Shown here in pieces: positions 49,010 through 57,336 of a stretch of 59,777 nucleotides of DNA. The notes beneath the pieces were generated by a model that ran no database searches, was not told where the DNA came from, and was given only the letters and a program-made list of their open reading frames with translations. A program made the translations under genes and the position numbers. The DNA is from Chloroflexota bacterium (GTDB lineage Bacteria > Chloroflexota > Anaerolineae > Anaerolineales > Villigracilaceae). The stretch is taken from assembly GCA_016234535.1 (NCBI GenBank), contig JACRBH010000097.1, forward strand, positions 1 through 59,777, read 5' to 3'. Each line of letters begins with the position of its first letter. The first letter of the stretch is position 1.

Positions 49010-49232
49010 TTAAGTCACCTTACACAGTCCGCCTGTAGCGCGACATTTATGTCGCCCATTTTGCGAGATAAAACTCGCGTTACCGCGTAACGTCAGTTAT
49101 TAATTCACCTTACGCGGTTTTGTGCATTTTTAGGTATGTCGCCCTGAGCGACAGCGAAGGGTCACTACGATTATCTCAGAGACCCTTCGCTTCGCTCAGG
49201 GAATCATGACGGTGCGTAAGGTGAGTTATTAA
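49010..49232. repeat. Composite of two MITE-like elements
   Basis: First unit 49010-49102 (TTAAGTCACCTTAC...GTCAGTTATTAA, GTAGCGCGACATTTATGTCGC core), second 49098-49232 (TTAATTCACCTTACGC ... GTGCGTAAGGTGAGTTATTAA, TGTCGCCCTGAGCGACAGCG core). They overlap in the TTATTAA junction. The unit order is opposite to 7347-7641. Confidence 0.85.
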
Positions 49233-49234
49233 AT

Positions 49235-49268
49235 AAAAAATACTCGCGGCTTGCCGCGAGTATTTTTT
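49235..49268. terminator. Bidirectional terminator between LCP and DUF4870 genes
   Basis: 16-bp perfect stem AAAAAATACTCGCGGC with a 2-nt loop and poly-T on both strands. Confidence 0.9.
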
Positions 49269-49282
49269 ATAGAAAGAACAAA

Positions 49283-49594
49283 CTATGCCCAACCCTGATT
49301 GCGAATGAAATCACTGACCATCGGGATCTTCACATCCTGTCCCTGGTATGCCTGGTAGGCCCACCAAAGCATGATCAGGAAGAGTACAGCGCCAAAGCCG
49401 CAGGTGACCGTCGAAAGAATGGAAAGCACAACAGTGGCAACCAACGATTGCACCGCATTGAATTTGACATAGGGGCGGCTTTTCTTATCTTCCATAAAAA
49501 GAACAACGAGAGCGATGAGGGGGATGATATAACCGAGCATTGCCCATAACTTGTCATCGCTGGTGATCTCAGGGGACATTGGTTCTTGAGACAT
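49283..49594 (-). CDS. DUF4870 membrane protein
   Basis: 103 residues. DUF4870/Tic20-like: short acidic N-terminus then SDDKLWAMLGYIIPLIALVVLF, KKSRPYVKFNAVQSLVATVVLSI, FGAVLFLIMLWWAYQAYQGQDVKIP. Three membrane segments. Function unknown. Monocistronic. Confidence 0.9.
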   Translation of the reverse strand: MSQEPMSPEITSDDKLWAMLGYIIPLIALVVLFMEDKKSRPYVKFNAVQSLVATVVLSILSTVTCGFGAVLFLIMLWWAYQAYQGQDVKIPMVSDFIRNQGWA

Positions 49595-49700
49595 ATTTTA
49601 TTCCTCCGAATAAATTGGTTTGAATTTTTAGTATTTTACAACCAATCCCCCTAACATGCAACCGGGCAGATTCCACCCAGGAGTACTGTGGATGCTATGT

Positions 49701-49706
49701 TAAAAT
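49701..49706 (+). promoter_or_regulatory. -10-like box, leaderless fmt start
   Basis: TAAAAT ends 6 nt before the fmt ATG at 49713; no ribosome site. Confidence 0.5.
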
Positions 49707-49712
49707 CACATC

Positions 49713-50627
49713 ATGTCCACTCGAATCGTTTTCATGGGTTCGCCCGAATTTGCATTGCCAATCCTTTCCTCCCTGGCAAAATCGTATCATGTCGTTGGAG
49801 TCATCACGCAGCCAGACCGCGCATCAGGACGCGGCCGCGAATTGAAATCGCCGCCTGTAAAAACTCTCGCGCTTGAATTGAACATCCCCATCATGCAGCC
49901 TGAAAAACTGCGCGCGCCGGAAGCGATGGAACAGCTCCGCGCGTGGGCTCCCGACCTGATCGTTGTCGCGGCGTTCGGCCAGATACTCAAGAAGGATGTG
50001 CTTGATTTACCGCGCTATGGATGCATCAATGTTCACGCATCCCTGCTTCCGCGCTGGCGCGGCGCGGCTCCCATCAACGCCGCGATTCTGGCCGGGGATG
50101 AAGAAACGGGCGTGACCATCATGCAAATGGATGTGGGACTCGACACAGGCCCCATGCTCGCGAGGAAATCCATCCGCATCAAACCTGACGATACAACTGG
50201 TTCTGTTCTACAAACATTATCCACACTGGGAGCGGACCTCCTCATCGAGACCCTGCCCGAATACATCTCCGGCAAACTGACAGCGCAGCCGCAGCCCGCA
50301 GAAGGCGCGACCTATGCTCCCATGCTAAAGAAGGAGGATGGATTATTGGATTTCACGCGCCCCGCCGTTGAATTGGAACGCCGGGTGCGCGCAATGAATC
50401 CATGGCCGGGCGCGTGGTTTGAGTGGAACGGGAATCCGCTCAAGGTGATGCGCGCATCCGTTGTCAGCGTGGAGAAAGGCCCGGTCAGCGGAAGCAGGCT
50501 CATCGTCGAAGGAAGACCGGCTGTGCTATCCGCAGATGGAGTGTTGATTCTGGATGAAATCCAACCGGCGGGCAAGAAGATCATGTCTGGAAAGTCGTTT
50601 TTATCCGGCGCAAGAGATTGGGCATAA
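49713..50627 (+). CDS. fmt: Methionyl-tRNA formyltransferase
   Basis: 304 residues. It formylates initiator Met-tRNA with 10-formyl-tetrahydrofolate. N-terminal catalytic domain with [12 protein letters not shown], Asn106 and His108 in [18 protein letters not shown], and Asp144 in [12 protein letters not shown]-terminal anticodon-arm-type OB domain (about 205-304). Full length. Starts a plus-strand run that continues with glpK 11 nt after the stop, an unusual pairing. No def gene is nearby. Confidence 0.95.
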   Translation: MSTRIVFMGSPEFALPILSSLAKSYHVVGVITQPDRASGRGRELKSPPVKTLALELNIPIMQPEKLRAPEAMEQLRAWAPDLIVVAAFGQILKKDVLDLPRYGCINVHASLLPRWRGAAPINAAILAGDEETGVTIMQMDVGLDTGPMLARKSIRIKPDDTTGSVLQTLSTLGADLLIETLPEYISGKLTAQPQPAEGATYAPMLKKEDGLLDFTRPAVELERRVRAMNPWPGAWFEWNGNPLKVMRASVVSVEKGPVSGSRLIVEGRPAVLSADGVLILDEIQPAGKKIMSGKSFLSGARDWA

Positions 50628-50638
50628 GGAGGCAGGGA

Positions 50639-52156
50639 ATGAAAAAATATGTCGCCGCAATTGACCAGGGTACAACAAGCACTCGTTTCATTATTTTCGA
50701 TCACGGCGGGAACGTGGTTGCCGCTGACCAAAAGGAACATCGGCAAATTTTTCCGAAGCCAGGTTGGGTGGAACATGATCCGCTGGAGATTTGGACTCGC
50801 ACGCAGGAAGTAATGAATGGCGCGTTAATGGAGAGCGGACTTCAGTCCGCAGACATCGCGGCGATTGGCGTGACGAATCAACGCGAGACAACAGTTGTGT
50901 GGGATAGGTCCACCGGTCAGCCCGTTTACAATGCCATTGTCTGGCAGGACACGCGCACCGATGTAATTTGTAATGACCTTGCCAAAAATGGCGGACAGGA
51001 TCGTCTGCGTGAAAAAACGGGGTTGCCGTTGGCCACGTATTTCTCAGGGCCCAAAATAAAATGGATTCTCGATAACGTGGATGGCGCGCGTGCAAAAGCC
51101 GAAAATGGGGAACTGTTATTTGGCAATATTGATGCGTGGATCATTTGGAATTTAACCGGCGTGCATGTCACCGATGTGACGAATGCTTCGCGCACTCTGT
51201 TGATGAATTTGTCCACGCTGGATTGGGATGATGAGATATTGAATCTGCTGGATATTCCGCGCGCGATGCTGCCCAAGATCAAATCATCATCGGAAATTTA
51301 TGGTCACGTAGGGGCGGGGTCTCCCCGCCCGAATTGGGGCGAGAGAACCTCGCCCTTACATGGCATTCCAATTTCCGGTGACTTGGGCGACCAGCAGGCT
51401 GCGCTCTTTGGTCAGACTTGTTACAGCGCGGGCGAAGCCAAGAATACGTATGGCACTGGCTGTTTTATGTTGATGAATACCGGCGAGAAACCTGTTGCTT
51501 CAAAGGCGGGATTATTAACTACGCTGGGATACAAGATCGGCGATCAAAAAGCTGTGTATGCCCTGGAAGGGTCCATTGCCATCACTGGCGCGCTGATCCA
51601 GTGGCTGAGAGATAACTTGGGACTGATCCAATCGTCGGCGGAGGTGGAGACGCTGGCTGCGTCTGTGGAAGATAACGGCGGGATTTATTTTGTCCCGGCT
51701 TTTTCAGGGTTGTATGCCCCGTACTGGAAATCTGATGCGCGCGGCGCAATTGTTGGGTTAACGAGATATGTCAACAAAGGTCACATTGCAAGAGCCGCGC
51801 TCGAAGCGACAGCTTATCAGACCTGCGAAATTTTGGATGCGATGGAAAAGGACTCGGGTGTAAAACTCACCGCCTTAAAAGTGGACGGCGGCATGGTCTT
51901 CAATGAATTGTTGATGCAATTCCAGTCTGATATTTTGGATGTGCCTGTCGTGCGTCCCAAAGTCGCGGAGACCACTGCGCTTGGTGCGGCATACGCGGCT
52001 GGACTCGCTGTCGGCTTTTGGAAGAATTACGATGAACTGCGCGCCAACTGGGGCAAGGATAAAGAATGGACTCCCAAGATGTCAGCAGACCGGCGTGAGG
52101 GTTTATACTCAGGTTGGAAGAAAGCAGTCACTCGTACATTTGGTTGGGTTGAATGA
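50639..52156 (+). CDS. glpK: Glycerol kinase with a repeat-encoded insertion
   Basis: 505 residues from the ATG at 50639, preceded by AGGAGGCAGGGA. FGGY kinase phosphorylating glycerol to glycerol 3-phosphate: [105 protein letters not shown]. Between SSEIYG and [11 protein letters not shown] the sequence [20 protein letters not shown] replaces a shorter loop (11 residues in E. coli) and is encoded by a palindromic repeat (51308-51359) kept in frame. It feeds the GlpD product pathway two genes downstream. Confidence 0.95.
   Translation: MKKYVAAIDQGTTSTRFIIFDHGGNVVAADQKEHRQIFPKPGWVEHDPLEIWTRTQEVMNGALMESGLQSADIAAIGVTNQRETTVVWDRSTGQPVYNAIVWQDTRTDVICNDLAKNGGQDRLREKTGLPLATYFSGPKIKWILDNVDGARAKAENGELLFGNIDAWIIWNLTGVHVTDVTNASRTLLMNLSTLDWDDEILNLLDIPRAMLPKIKSSSEIYGHVGAGSPRPNWGERTSPLHGIPISGDLGDQQAALFGQTCYSAGEAKNTYGTGCFMLMNTGEKPVASKAGLLTTLGYKIGDQKAVYALEGSIAITGALIQWLRDNLGLIQSSAEVETLAASVEDNGGIYFVPAFSGLYAPYWKSDARGAIVGLTRYVNKGHIARAALEATAYQTCEILDAMEKDSGVKLTALKVDGGMVFNELLMQFQSDILDVPVVRPKVAETTALGAAYAAGLAVGFWKNYDELRANWGKDKEWTPKMSADRREGLYSGWKKAVTRTFGWVE
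51308..51359. repeat. Palindromic element inserted in frame within glpK
   Basis: Two hairpins: GGGCGGGG-TCT-CCCCGCCC (51312-51330) and GGGCGAG-AGAAC-CTCGCCC (51337-51355), bounded by GTAGGGG and CCCTTAC. It encodes [15 protein letters not shown] in a surface loop of glycerol kinase. GTAGGGGCG...CGCCCCTAC elements are common intergenic repeats; here one is coding. Confidence 0.85.
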
Positions 52157-52162
52157 TTTTTG

Positions 52163-52191
52163 GCCGCAGATTTCGCGGATTTTCGCGGATG
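52163..52191. repeat. Phrase repeat in the GxxExxY leader
   Basis: CCGCAGATTTCGCGGATTTTCGCGGAT, including an exact tandem TTTCGCGGAT, TTTCGCGGAT. It lies 31 nt before the start of the GxxExxY gene. Confidence 0.75.
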
Positions 52192-52222
52192 TGATTTTTG
52201 AAGACCCAGTTCGGGAGAAGTT

Positions 52223-52699
52223 ATGGTTGAATTGCTTTATAAGGATTTATCCTTTGCCATAATAGGCGCAGCCATGGAAGTTCATAATGTTCTTGGTCCT
52301 GGTTTTCTTGAGGCAGTCTATCAAGTCGCACTGGAAAAAGAGTTGGCGCTTCGTAAAATTTCTTTTGAACCCAAGGCAAAGCTGCCGGTATCTTACAAAG
52401 GTGATTTGATCGGTGAATACGAAGCCGACCTTGTAGTTGATGGAAGAATCATCGTGGAATTAAAATCAACTTCCCGATTTAATTCAGCCCATGAAGCACA
52501 AGTCATTCACTATCTGACCGCAACTGGTTTGCAACTTGCTCTTCTCATAAATTTTGGCGCAGGCTCTCTGGAGTATCGGCGCATAATTAAATCGGAAAAA
52601 CAAATCAAAAAATCCGCGCCAATCAGTGAAACACCTGCACTGCAACAAACGCAGTGCGGCGCAAGTGTTCGCGGCAAAAATTCTTTGGATGAAAAATGA
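52223..52699 (+). CDS. GxxExxY family protein
   Basis: 158 residues; CGGGAGAAGTT before the ATG. The family core is visible: MEVHNVLGPGFLEAVYQVALEKEL (GxxExxY as GFLEAVY), FEPKAKLPVSYKGDLIGEYEADLVVDGRIIVELKST (Asp and Glu-x-Lys as in PD-(D/E)xK nucleases) and HEAQVIHYLTATGLQLALLINFG. Function unknown, possibly a nuclease. The last 25 residues (ETPALQQTQCGASVRG...) are encoded by a GTGCAAGTG-type repeat. It is inserted between glpK and glpD; its stop overlaps the glpD start (ATGA), so glpD translation depends on it. Confidence 0.9.
   Translation: MVELLYKDLSFAIIGAAMEVHNVLGPGFLEAVYQVALEKELALRKISFEPKAKLPVSYKGDLIGEYEADLVVDGRIIVELKSTSRFNSAHEAQVIHYLTATGLQLALLINFGAGSLEYRRIIKSEKQIKKSAPISETPALQQTQCGASVRGKNSLDEK
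52631..52668. repeat. GTGCAAGTG-family repeat at the 3' end of GxxExxY
   Basis: ACACCTGCACTGC / GCAGTGCGGCGCAAGTGT inverted pair with a 7-nt loop. It is in the coding frame and 27 nt before the glpD start. Confidence 0.8.
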
Positions 52700-54390
52700 A
52701 CCGAAACGAAATTATCTCATCACTAAAATCAAATCCCGAAGTTTCCGTGCTGATCGTTGGCGCGGGGATTAATGGCATTGGCTCGTTCCGCGACCTGGCA
52801 CTTAATGGCGTGGATGTGTTGCTCGTTGACCGCGCAGATTTTTGTTCTGGCGCGAGTGCTGCATCGTCACACATGGCGCATGGCGGGATTCGCTATCTGG
52901 AGAACGGTGAATTTCGACTTGTGCGAGAAGCGGTAGGGGAGCGCAACCGCATGATCCAGAATGCGCCGCATATTGTCAGTCCATTGCCGACGACGATTCC
53001 CATGTTCAAATATTTTTCGGGATTGTTCAACGCTCCGATGAAATTTCTGGGTCTGCTCGATAAACCATCGGAACGCGGCTCTGTCATCATCAAACTTGGG
53101 TTGATGATGTACGATGCGTATACTGGCAAGACTCGCACAGTGCCGAGACACCGCGTTATGTCGCGCAGCGATTCATTGGAAATATGGAAAGACCTTAATC
53201 CGCAGATCGTCAATACGGCCACATATTATGATGGCTTGATCTCGAATCCCGAACGGCTTGCGCTTGAAATCCTTTTGGATGCCGAAGCGGACAACCCCAA
53301 TGCGCGCGCCTTGAACTATGTCAGCATGGTCAGCGGCGAAAAGGATACGATCACCCTGCGCGACGAAATGAGCGGTGAGACTTATCAAGTCTGCCCAAAG
53401 TTGGTGCTCAACGCGGCAGGCCCGTGGATCGATTTCACCAATCGTAATCTTGGTCTGTCCACACGCTATATTGCCGGCACAAAAGGCTCGCATCTTGTTT
53501 TGGATAACCCCGAACTGCGCGCAGCCATTGGTGGGAATGAATTCTTCTTCGAGAATAAAGATGGGCGCATTGTGCTCATCTTCCCATTGCATGACCGCGT
53601 TCTGCTTGGCACATCCGATATCAAGATCGACAACCCCGACGATGTTCGCTGCACCGATGAAGAAGTGGAATATTTCCTCGAATTGATCGCACGTGTTTTC
53701 CCGAATATCAAAGTTACCCATGACCAGATCGTATTCCGATTTACCGGCGTACGTCCGCTGGGAAGCAGCGGCGCAGGAAAGACAACAGGCCAATACAGCC
53801 GCGACCATCACATCGAGGTCTTGAGCGGTGATTGGACGAATCTCTCCTTCCCAATCTATTCATTGGTCGGCGGCAAGTGGACATCCTTCCGCGCTTTCAG
53901 CGAACTGGTGACAGACAAGGCGTTGAATTTCCTGAATCTCAAACGTCAAAAATCCACGCGCGAATTACCTATTGGCGGCGGGCGCGGTTATCCGAAGGGT
54001 GAGGAAGACCGCAAAAAGCAGATTGACGGCTTGGTCGCATGGACTGGGTTCAACAAAGAACTGCTCGAACGCCTTTTCAAGCGCTACGGCACACGCACCG
54101 AAGCAATTGCAGATTTCATGAAGCGCGGCGAGGACGCGCCGCTCAAGTCCCTGCCCAATTACACGCGCCGCGAGATCATGTTCCTCGCGCAGTATGAAAA
54201 AATCCGCCATTTGGATGACCTTGTTTTACGCCGCACCATGCTCGCCATGCTTGGCCGATTAACAAAAGATATTCTGCTCGAACTCGCCGATGTGTTGGGC
54301 GAATCTCTCGGTTGGGATGGGGAGCAGAAAAATGCCGAGGTGTCGCGCACCCTCCATTTGCTCAGTGACAGGCACGGGGTCAGGCTTTGA
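52696..54390 (+). CDS. glpD: Glycerol-3-phosphate dehydrogenase (FAD)
   Basis: 564 residues. FAD-dependent oxidation of glycerol 3-phosphate to dihydroxyacetone phosphate, membrane associated. LIVGAGINGIGSFRDLAL (19-36) binds FAD; GASAASSHMAHGGIRYLENGEFRLVREAVGER and YDGLISNPERLALEI are typical; a C-terminal domain (about 425-564) with NYTRREIMFLAQYEKIRHLDDLVLRRTMLA closes the family pattern. The start is a 4-nt overlap with the GxxExxY stop. Together with glpK it forms a glycerol pathway. Confidence 0.95.
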   Translation: MNRNEIISSLKSNPEVSVLIVGAGINGIGSFRDLALNGVDVLLVDRADFCSGASAASSHMAHGGIRYLENGEFRLVREAVGERNRMIQNAPHIVSPLPTTIPMFKYFSGLFNAPMKFLGLLDKPSERGSVIIKLGLMMYDAYTGKTRTVPRHRVMSRSDSLEIWKDLNPQIVNTATYYDGLISNPERLALEILLDAEADNPNARALNYVSMVSGEKDTITLRDEMSGETYQVCPKLVLNAAGPWIDFTNRNLGLSTRYIAGTKGSHLVLDNPELRAAIGGNEFFFENKDGRIVLIFPLHDRVLLGTSDIKIDNPDDVRCTDEEVEYFLELIARVFPNIKVTHDQIVFRFTGVRPLGSSGAGKTTGQYSRDHHIEVLSGDWTNLSFPIYSLVGGKWTSFRAFSELVTDKALNFLNLKRQKSTRELPIGGGRGYPKGEEDRKKQIDGLVAWTGFNKELLERLFKRYGTRTEAIADFMKRGEDAPLKSLPNYTRREIMFLAQYEKIRHLDDLVLRRTMLAMLGRLTKDILLELADVLGESLGWDGEQKNAEVSRTLHLLSDRHGVRL

Positions 54391-54399
54391 TGCGCATGG

Positions 54400-54405
54400 T
54401 AAAAT
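54400..54405 (+). promoter_or_regulatory. -10-like box, leaderless glycosyltransferase start
   Basis: TAAAAT followed by 6 nt and the GTG at 54412. No ribosome site; fits the leaderless pattern at 8277, 44691 and 49713. Confidence 0.5.
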
Positions 54406-54411
54406 TCCTGC

Positions 54412-55368
54412 GTGTCTCCAAAAAATAAACTCCAGGTTGATATTGTCATCCCCATCTTCAACGAAGCGGGTGTTGTCGAACAGACGCACGCGCATGTTCG
54501 TGCTGTTGTGGATTCTCTTCCCCATGACTTTAAATTTATTTATATAGACGACGGGTCAAGCGACGGGACGGTGGATACGCTCCGAAAAATAGCGAACGCC
54601 GACCCGCGCATTTCCCTGCTCCAACTCAGCCGCAACTTTGGGCATCAGGCCGCGTTGACAGCAGGCATGGACGCGTCGCGCGGTGATATGGTCATCACGA
54701 TGGACGGCGACGGACAGCATCCGCCGCAGATGATCCCGCAGATGATCGCGCTCGTCGAGCAGGGCTACGACATTGTGCAAGCCCAGCGCATCGAAGATGA
54801 ACGCTCCGTGTCGTTCAAGAAAATAACATCCAATCTTTTTTATCGTTTGATCAACATCATCAGCGGTACGCAGGTCTTGCAGGGCGCCGCTGATTTTCGC
54901 GCTCTCTCAAAAAATGCGCTCGATGGCCTGCGCTCCATGCACGAGTATCACCGCTTTCTGCGCGGCATGATCTCGTGGATGGGATACAACAGTGTTATTC
55001 TTCCGTATCATGAACCTGAACGTGTCGGCGGAAAATCAAAATACTCATTGGGCAAAATGATCCGCCTGGCGTCTGATGCGATTTTTTCTTTTTCACTTGC
55101 GCCTTTGTATATTGGATTAAGTGCCGGTCTGGGATTCTTCATTTTGGCCGCCGCGCAACTGATCTACGTCCTGACCTTATGGTTGACCGGCCACACCGAG
55201 CGGATCGTCCCTGGCTGGAGTTCGATGATGGGCATCATGCTCATCGCCAGTGGAATTATCATGATCCTGCTTGGTTTTATCGGCGTTTATGTCGGATACA
55301 TATTTCAGGAAGTTAAACGCCGTCCAATTTACCTGATCAAAGGGGAGGGGCAGAAAGATGGAGAATAA
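54412..55368 (+). CDS. GT2 glycosyltransferase (polyprenyl-phosphate type)
   Basis: 318 residues from a GTG start. GT2 fold: VDIVIPIFNEAGVVEQ, IDDGSSDGT, the DxD-type MDGDGQHPPQMI, and QAQRIEDER; then a C-terminal region with two membrane segments (about 232-258 and 270-298), as in DPM1/ArnC/GtrB enzymes that load a sugar on undecaprenyl phosphate. Sugar unknown. It overlaps the next gene by 11 nt. Confidence 0.92.
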   Translation: MSPKNKLQVDIVIPIFNEAGVVEQTHAHVRAVVDSLPHDFKFIYIDDGSSDGTVDTLRKIANADPRISLLQLSRNFGHQAALTAGMDASRGDMVITMDGDGQHPPQMIPQMIALVEQGYDIVQAQRIEDERSVSFKKITSNLFYRLINIISGTQVLQGAADFRALSKNALDGLRSMHEYHRFLRGMISWMGYNSVILPYHEPERVGGKSKYSLGKMIRLASDAIFSFSLAPLYIGLSAGLGFFILAAAQLIYVLTLWLTGHTERIVPGWSSMMGIMLIASGIIMILLGFIGVYVGYIFQEVKRRPIYLIKGEGQKDGE

Positions 55369-55999
55369 ATCCCAGCCTTTTTACATCACTGTCCTGCGTC
55401 ACGGCGAATCAGTGGGGAACGCAGAATCACGCTGGCAGGGCCAGGCCGATTATCCGCTCACGGATACAGGCCGCGCGCAGGCGCGCGCGCTGGCAGGACG
55501 CTGGAACAATGAAAAGGTGAAATTTGACCTTGTGATTGCCAGTCCGCTGGTGCGTACAAAAGAGACAGCGGAGATCATCGCTTCCGCGCTCAATGTGACC
55601 ATTGAGTTTGAGCCGCTTTGGCTTGAACGCGATAATGGCGAATTCTCCGGGCTTACCGTTCATGAAGTCCGCCAGAACTTCACACAATCCCAATTCAGCA
55701 CGCCTTATGATCCCGTGGGCGTTGATGGAGAGGGAGATTGGGAGTTGTTCCTGCGTGCGGGACAGGCCTTGCAAAGTTTGCTAAAACGCGAACCTGCAAG
55801 ATATTTAATTGTTTCGCACGGCGGCCTTCTGAATCAATTCATGCACGCCGTGATTGGCGTGGCTCCGCAAGCCAACAACGCAGGCACGCGTTTCCGCTTT
55901 GGCAACACCGCTTTCGCGCAGTTGATGTATTACCCGAATCAACATCGCTGGGCAATCGACAGACTCAACGATCACGCGCATTGGAAAGATACGGATTAG
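55358..55999 (+). CDS. Histidine phosphatase superfamily (phosphoglycerate-mutase-like)
   Basis: 213 residues. RHG motif with His15 (VLRHGESVGN), second His154 in IVSHGGLLNQ, and Glu near 90. Substrate unknown; candidates are phosphosugars or a phosphatase step linked to the upstream glycosyltransferase, with which it overlaps by 11 nt. The GGAGGGGCAGAAAG ribosome site is inside the upstream gene. Confidence 0.92.
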   Translation: MENKSQPFYITVLRHGESVGNAESRWQGQADYPLTDTGRAQARALAGRWNNEKVKFDLVIASPLVRTKETAEIIASALNVTIEFEPLWLERDNGEFSGLTVHEVRQNFTQSQFSTPYDPVGVDGEGDWELFLRAGQALQSLLKREPARYLIVSHGGLLNQFMHAVIGVAPQANNAGTRFRFGNTAFAQLMYYPNQHRWAIDRLNDHAHWKDTD

Positions 56000-56041
56000 T
56001 TTTTAGACGTAAACTAAGAAATAGTTAAATGGATATTATTT

Positions 56042-56139
56042 ATGTCGTTGCGAGGAGGGCATTTGCTCTTCCCGACGAAGCAATCTCATAATATTGAGAG
56101 ACTGCTTCGGCTAAGAACAAAGGCGCCTCGCAGCGACAT
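56042..56139. repeat. GTCATTGCGAGG-family palindromic element, copy 4 (divergent ends)
   Basis: Ends ATGTCGTTGCGAGG and CCTCGCAGCGACAT; inside, CGACGAAGCAATCTC and GAGACTGCTTCGGCTAA arms. Confidence 0.75.
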
Positions 56140-56162
56140 TATTCATATTGATAGAGGCAGCA

Positions 56163-57254
56163 TTGCAATCATCCAAATCCAATTTAAAAACATCCGAGCG
56201 CTTGAATGTGCTTGTTTTCGGCGCAGGCGCGATAGGAACATATTTTGGCGGCTCATTGGTTCTTGCTGGACATAATGTTGTCTTTGTGGAGCAACCAAAA
56301 ATGGTCGCTGATCTGCGCGAGCGCGGACTGCGGCTTGACCTCACGATTGATGAAAGAAGACAGACGAAAGAAGCCTTTGTGATCGAAGCGCGTTCTTTTG
56401 TCATAGAACCATCGCTCGAAGAAGCCTTGAGATTTGGCCCCTTCGACGTTGCGCTATTTGCATTGAAATCCTTTGATACCGCTGCCGCCCTGGAAGGAAT
56501 GAAACCCTTCACAGAAAAACTCCCGCCAATTCTTTGTCTTTCCAACGGCGTGGAGAATGAACAAGCCATTGCGCGTGAACTTGGCGCAGACAAGGTCATT
56601 TATGGCACGGTCACCTCGGCGATTGGTCGCCGGGGCGCGGGCGATATTGTTCTGGAGAAATTGCGCGGGGTCGGTGTCGCGGCGGGACATTCGCTCTCGG
56701 AAAAACTTGTCACTGCGATGGATGGAGCATTTCTCAAGTGCCGTTTGTATCCTGAACCGCACGGAATGAAATGGTCGAAGATGCTCACCAACCTGATTGC
56801 CAACCCCACCTCCGCAATATTGAACATGACCGCCGCGCAGGTCTTTGCGAACAAAAAATTATATAAACTTGAAATGGATATGTTGAGCGAGTGTCTTGCA
56901 GTGATGAAGGCGCAGAACATTCAAGTGACCGATCTGCCTGGCACACCGGTCAAAATGCTGGCTCTCGCCACGAAACTGCCGCTCTGGCTTTCCAAGCCTT
57001 TCCTCTCCCGCGCCGCAGGCAGTGGACGCGGCGGCAAGATGCCCTCCTTTCACATTGACCTGTATTCAGGCCGCGGCCAAAGCGAGATCGAATATTTGCA
57101 CGGCGCAGTGGTGCGCGCTGGCAGGGAACATAAGATTCCCACGCCAGTCAATGAATTACTCACAATCACTCTTCTTGCTTTAACTAAAAAAGAAATTCCA
57201 CTGGAAGAATACGCAAACCAGCCAGAGAAACTTTTGAAAGAGTTGAAACACTAA
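56163..57254 (+). CDS. Ketopantoate reductase family (PanE/ApbA-like) protein
   Basis: 363 residues using a TTG at 56163 with AGAGG 5 nt upstream; a TTG at 56148 is also possible and no ATG precedes the conserved region. N-terminal NAD(P) Rossmann motif VFGAGAIGTYFGGSLVLAGHNV, then LFALKSFDT, CLSNGVENEQAIARELG, the catalytic-type KMLTNLIANPTSAIL (Lys and Asn), and a C-terminal PSFHIDLYSGRGQSEIEYLHGAVV with the substrate Ser/Glu. 363 residues is longer than PanE (about 300), so it may be a paralogue with another 2-keto acid substrate. Confidence 0.85.
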   Translation: MQSSKSNLKTSERLNVLVFGAGAIGTYFGGSLVLAGHNVVFVEQPKMVADLRERGLRLDLTIDERRQTKEAFVIEARSFVIEPSLEEALRFGPFDVALFALKSFDTAAALEGMKPFTEKLPPILCLSNGVENEQAIARELGADKVIYGTVTSAIGRRGAGDIVLEKLRGVGVAAGHSLSEKLVTAMDGAFLKCRLYPEPHGMKWSKMLTNLIANPTSAILNMTAAQVFANKKLYKLEMDMLSECLAVMKAQNIQVTDLPGTPVKMLALATKLPLWLSKPFLSRAAGSGRGGKMPSFHIDLYSGRGQSEIEYLHGAVVRAGREHKIPTPVNELLTITLLALTKKEIPLEEYANQPEKLLKELKH

Positions 57255-57265
57255 TTTCGTGGAAT

Positions 57266-57312
57266 GCGGACTTCAGTCCGCTATTCTCCGTAAACAGCGG
57301 ACTGAAGTCTGC
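57266..57312. repeat. Double-hairpin repeat (GCGGACTNNAGTCCGC family)
   Basis: GCGGACTTCAGTCCGC (57266-57281) and AGCGGACTGAAGTCTGC (57296-57312) with short flanks. The two hairpins are also mutually complementary. Confidence 0.85.
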
Positions 57313-57336
57313 GCTCCGTTAAAAGTATAAACTCCT

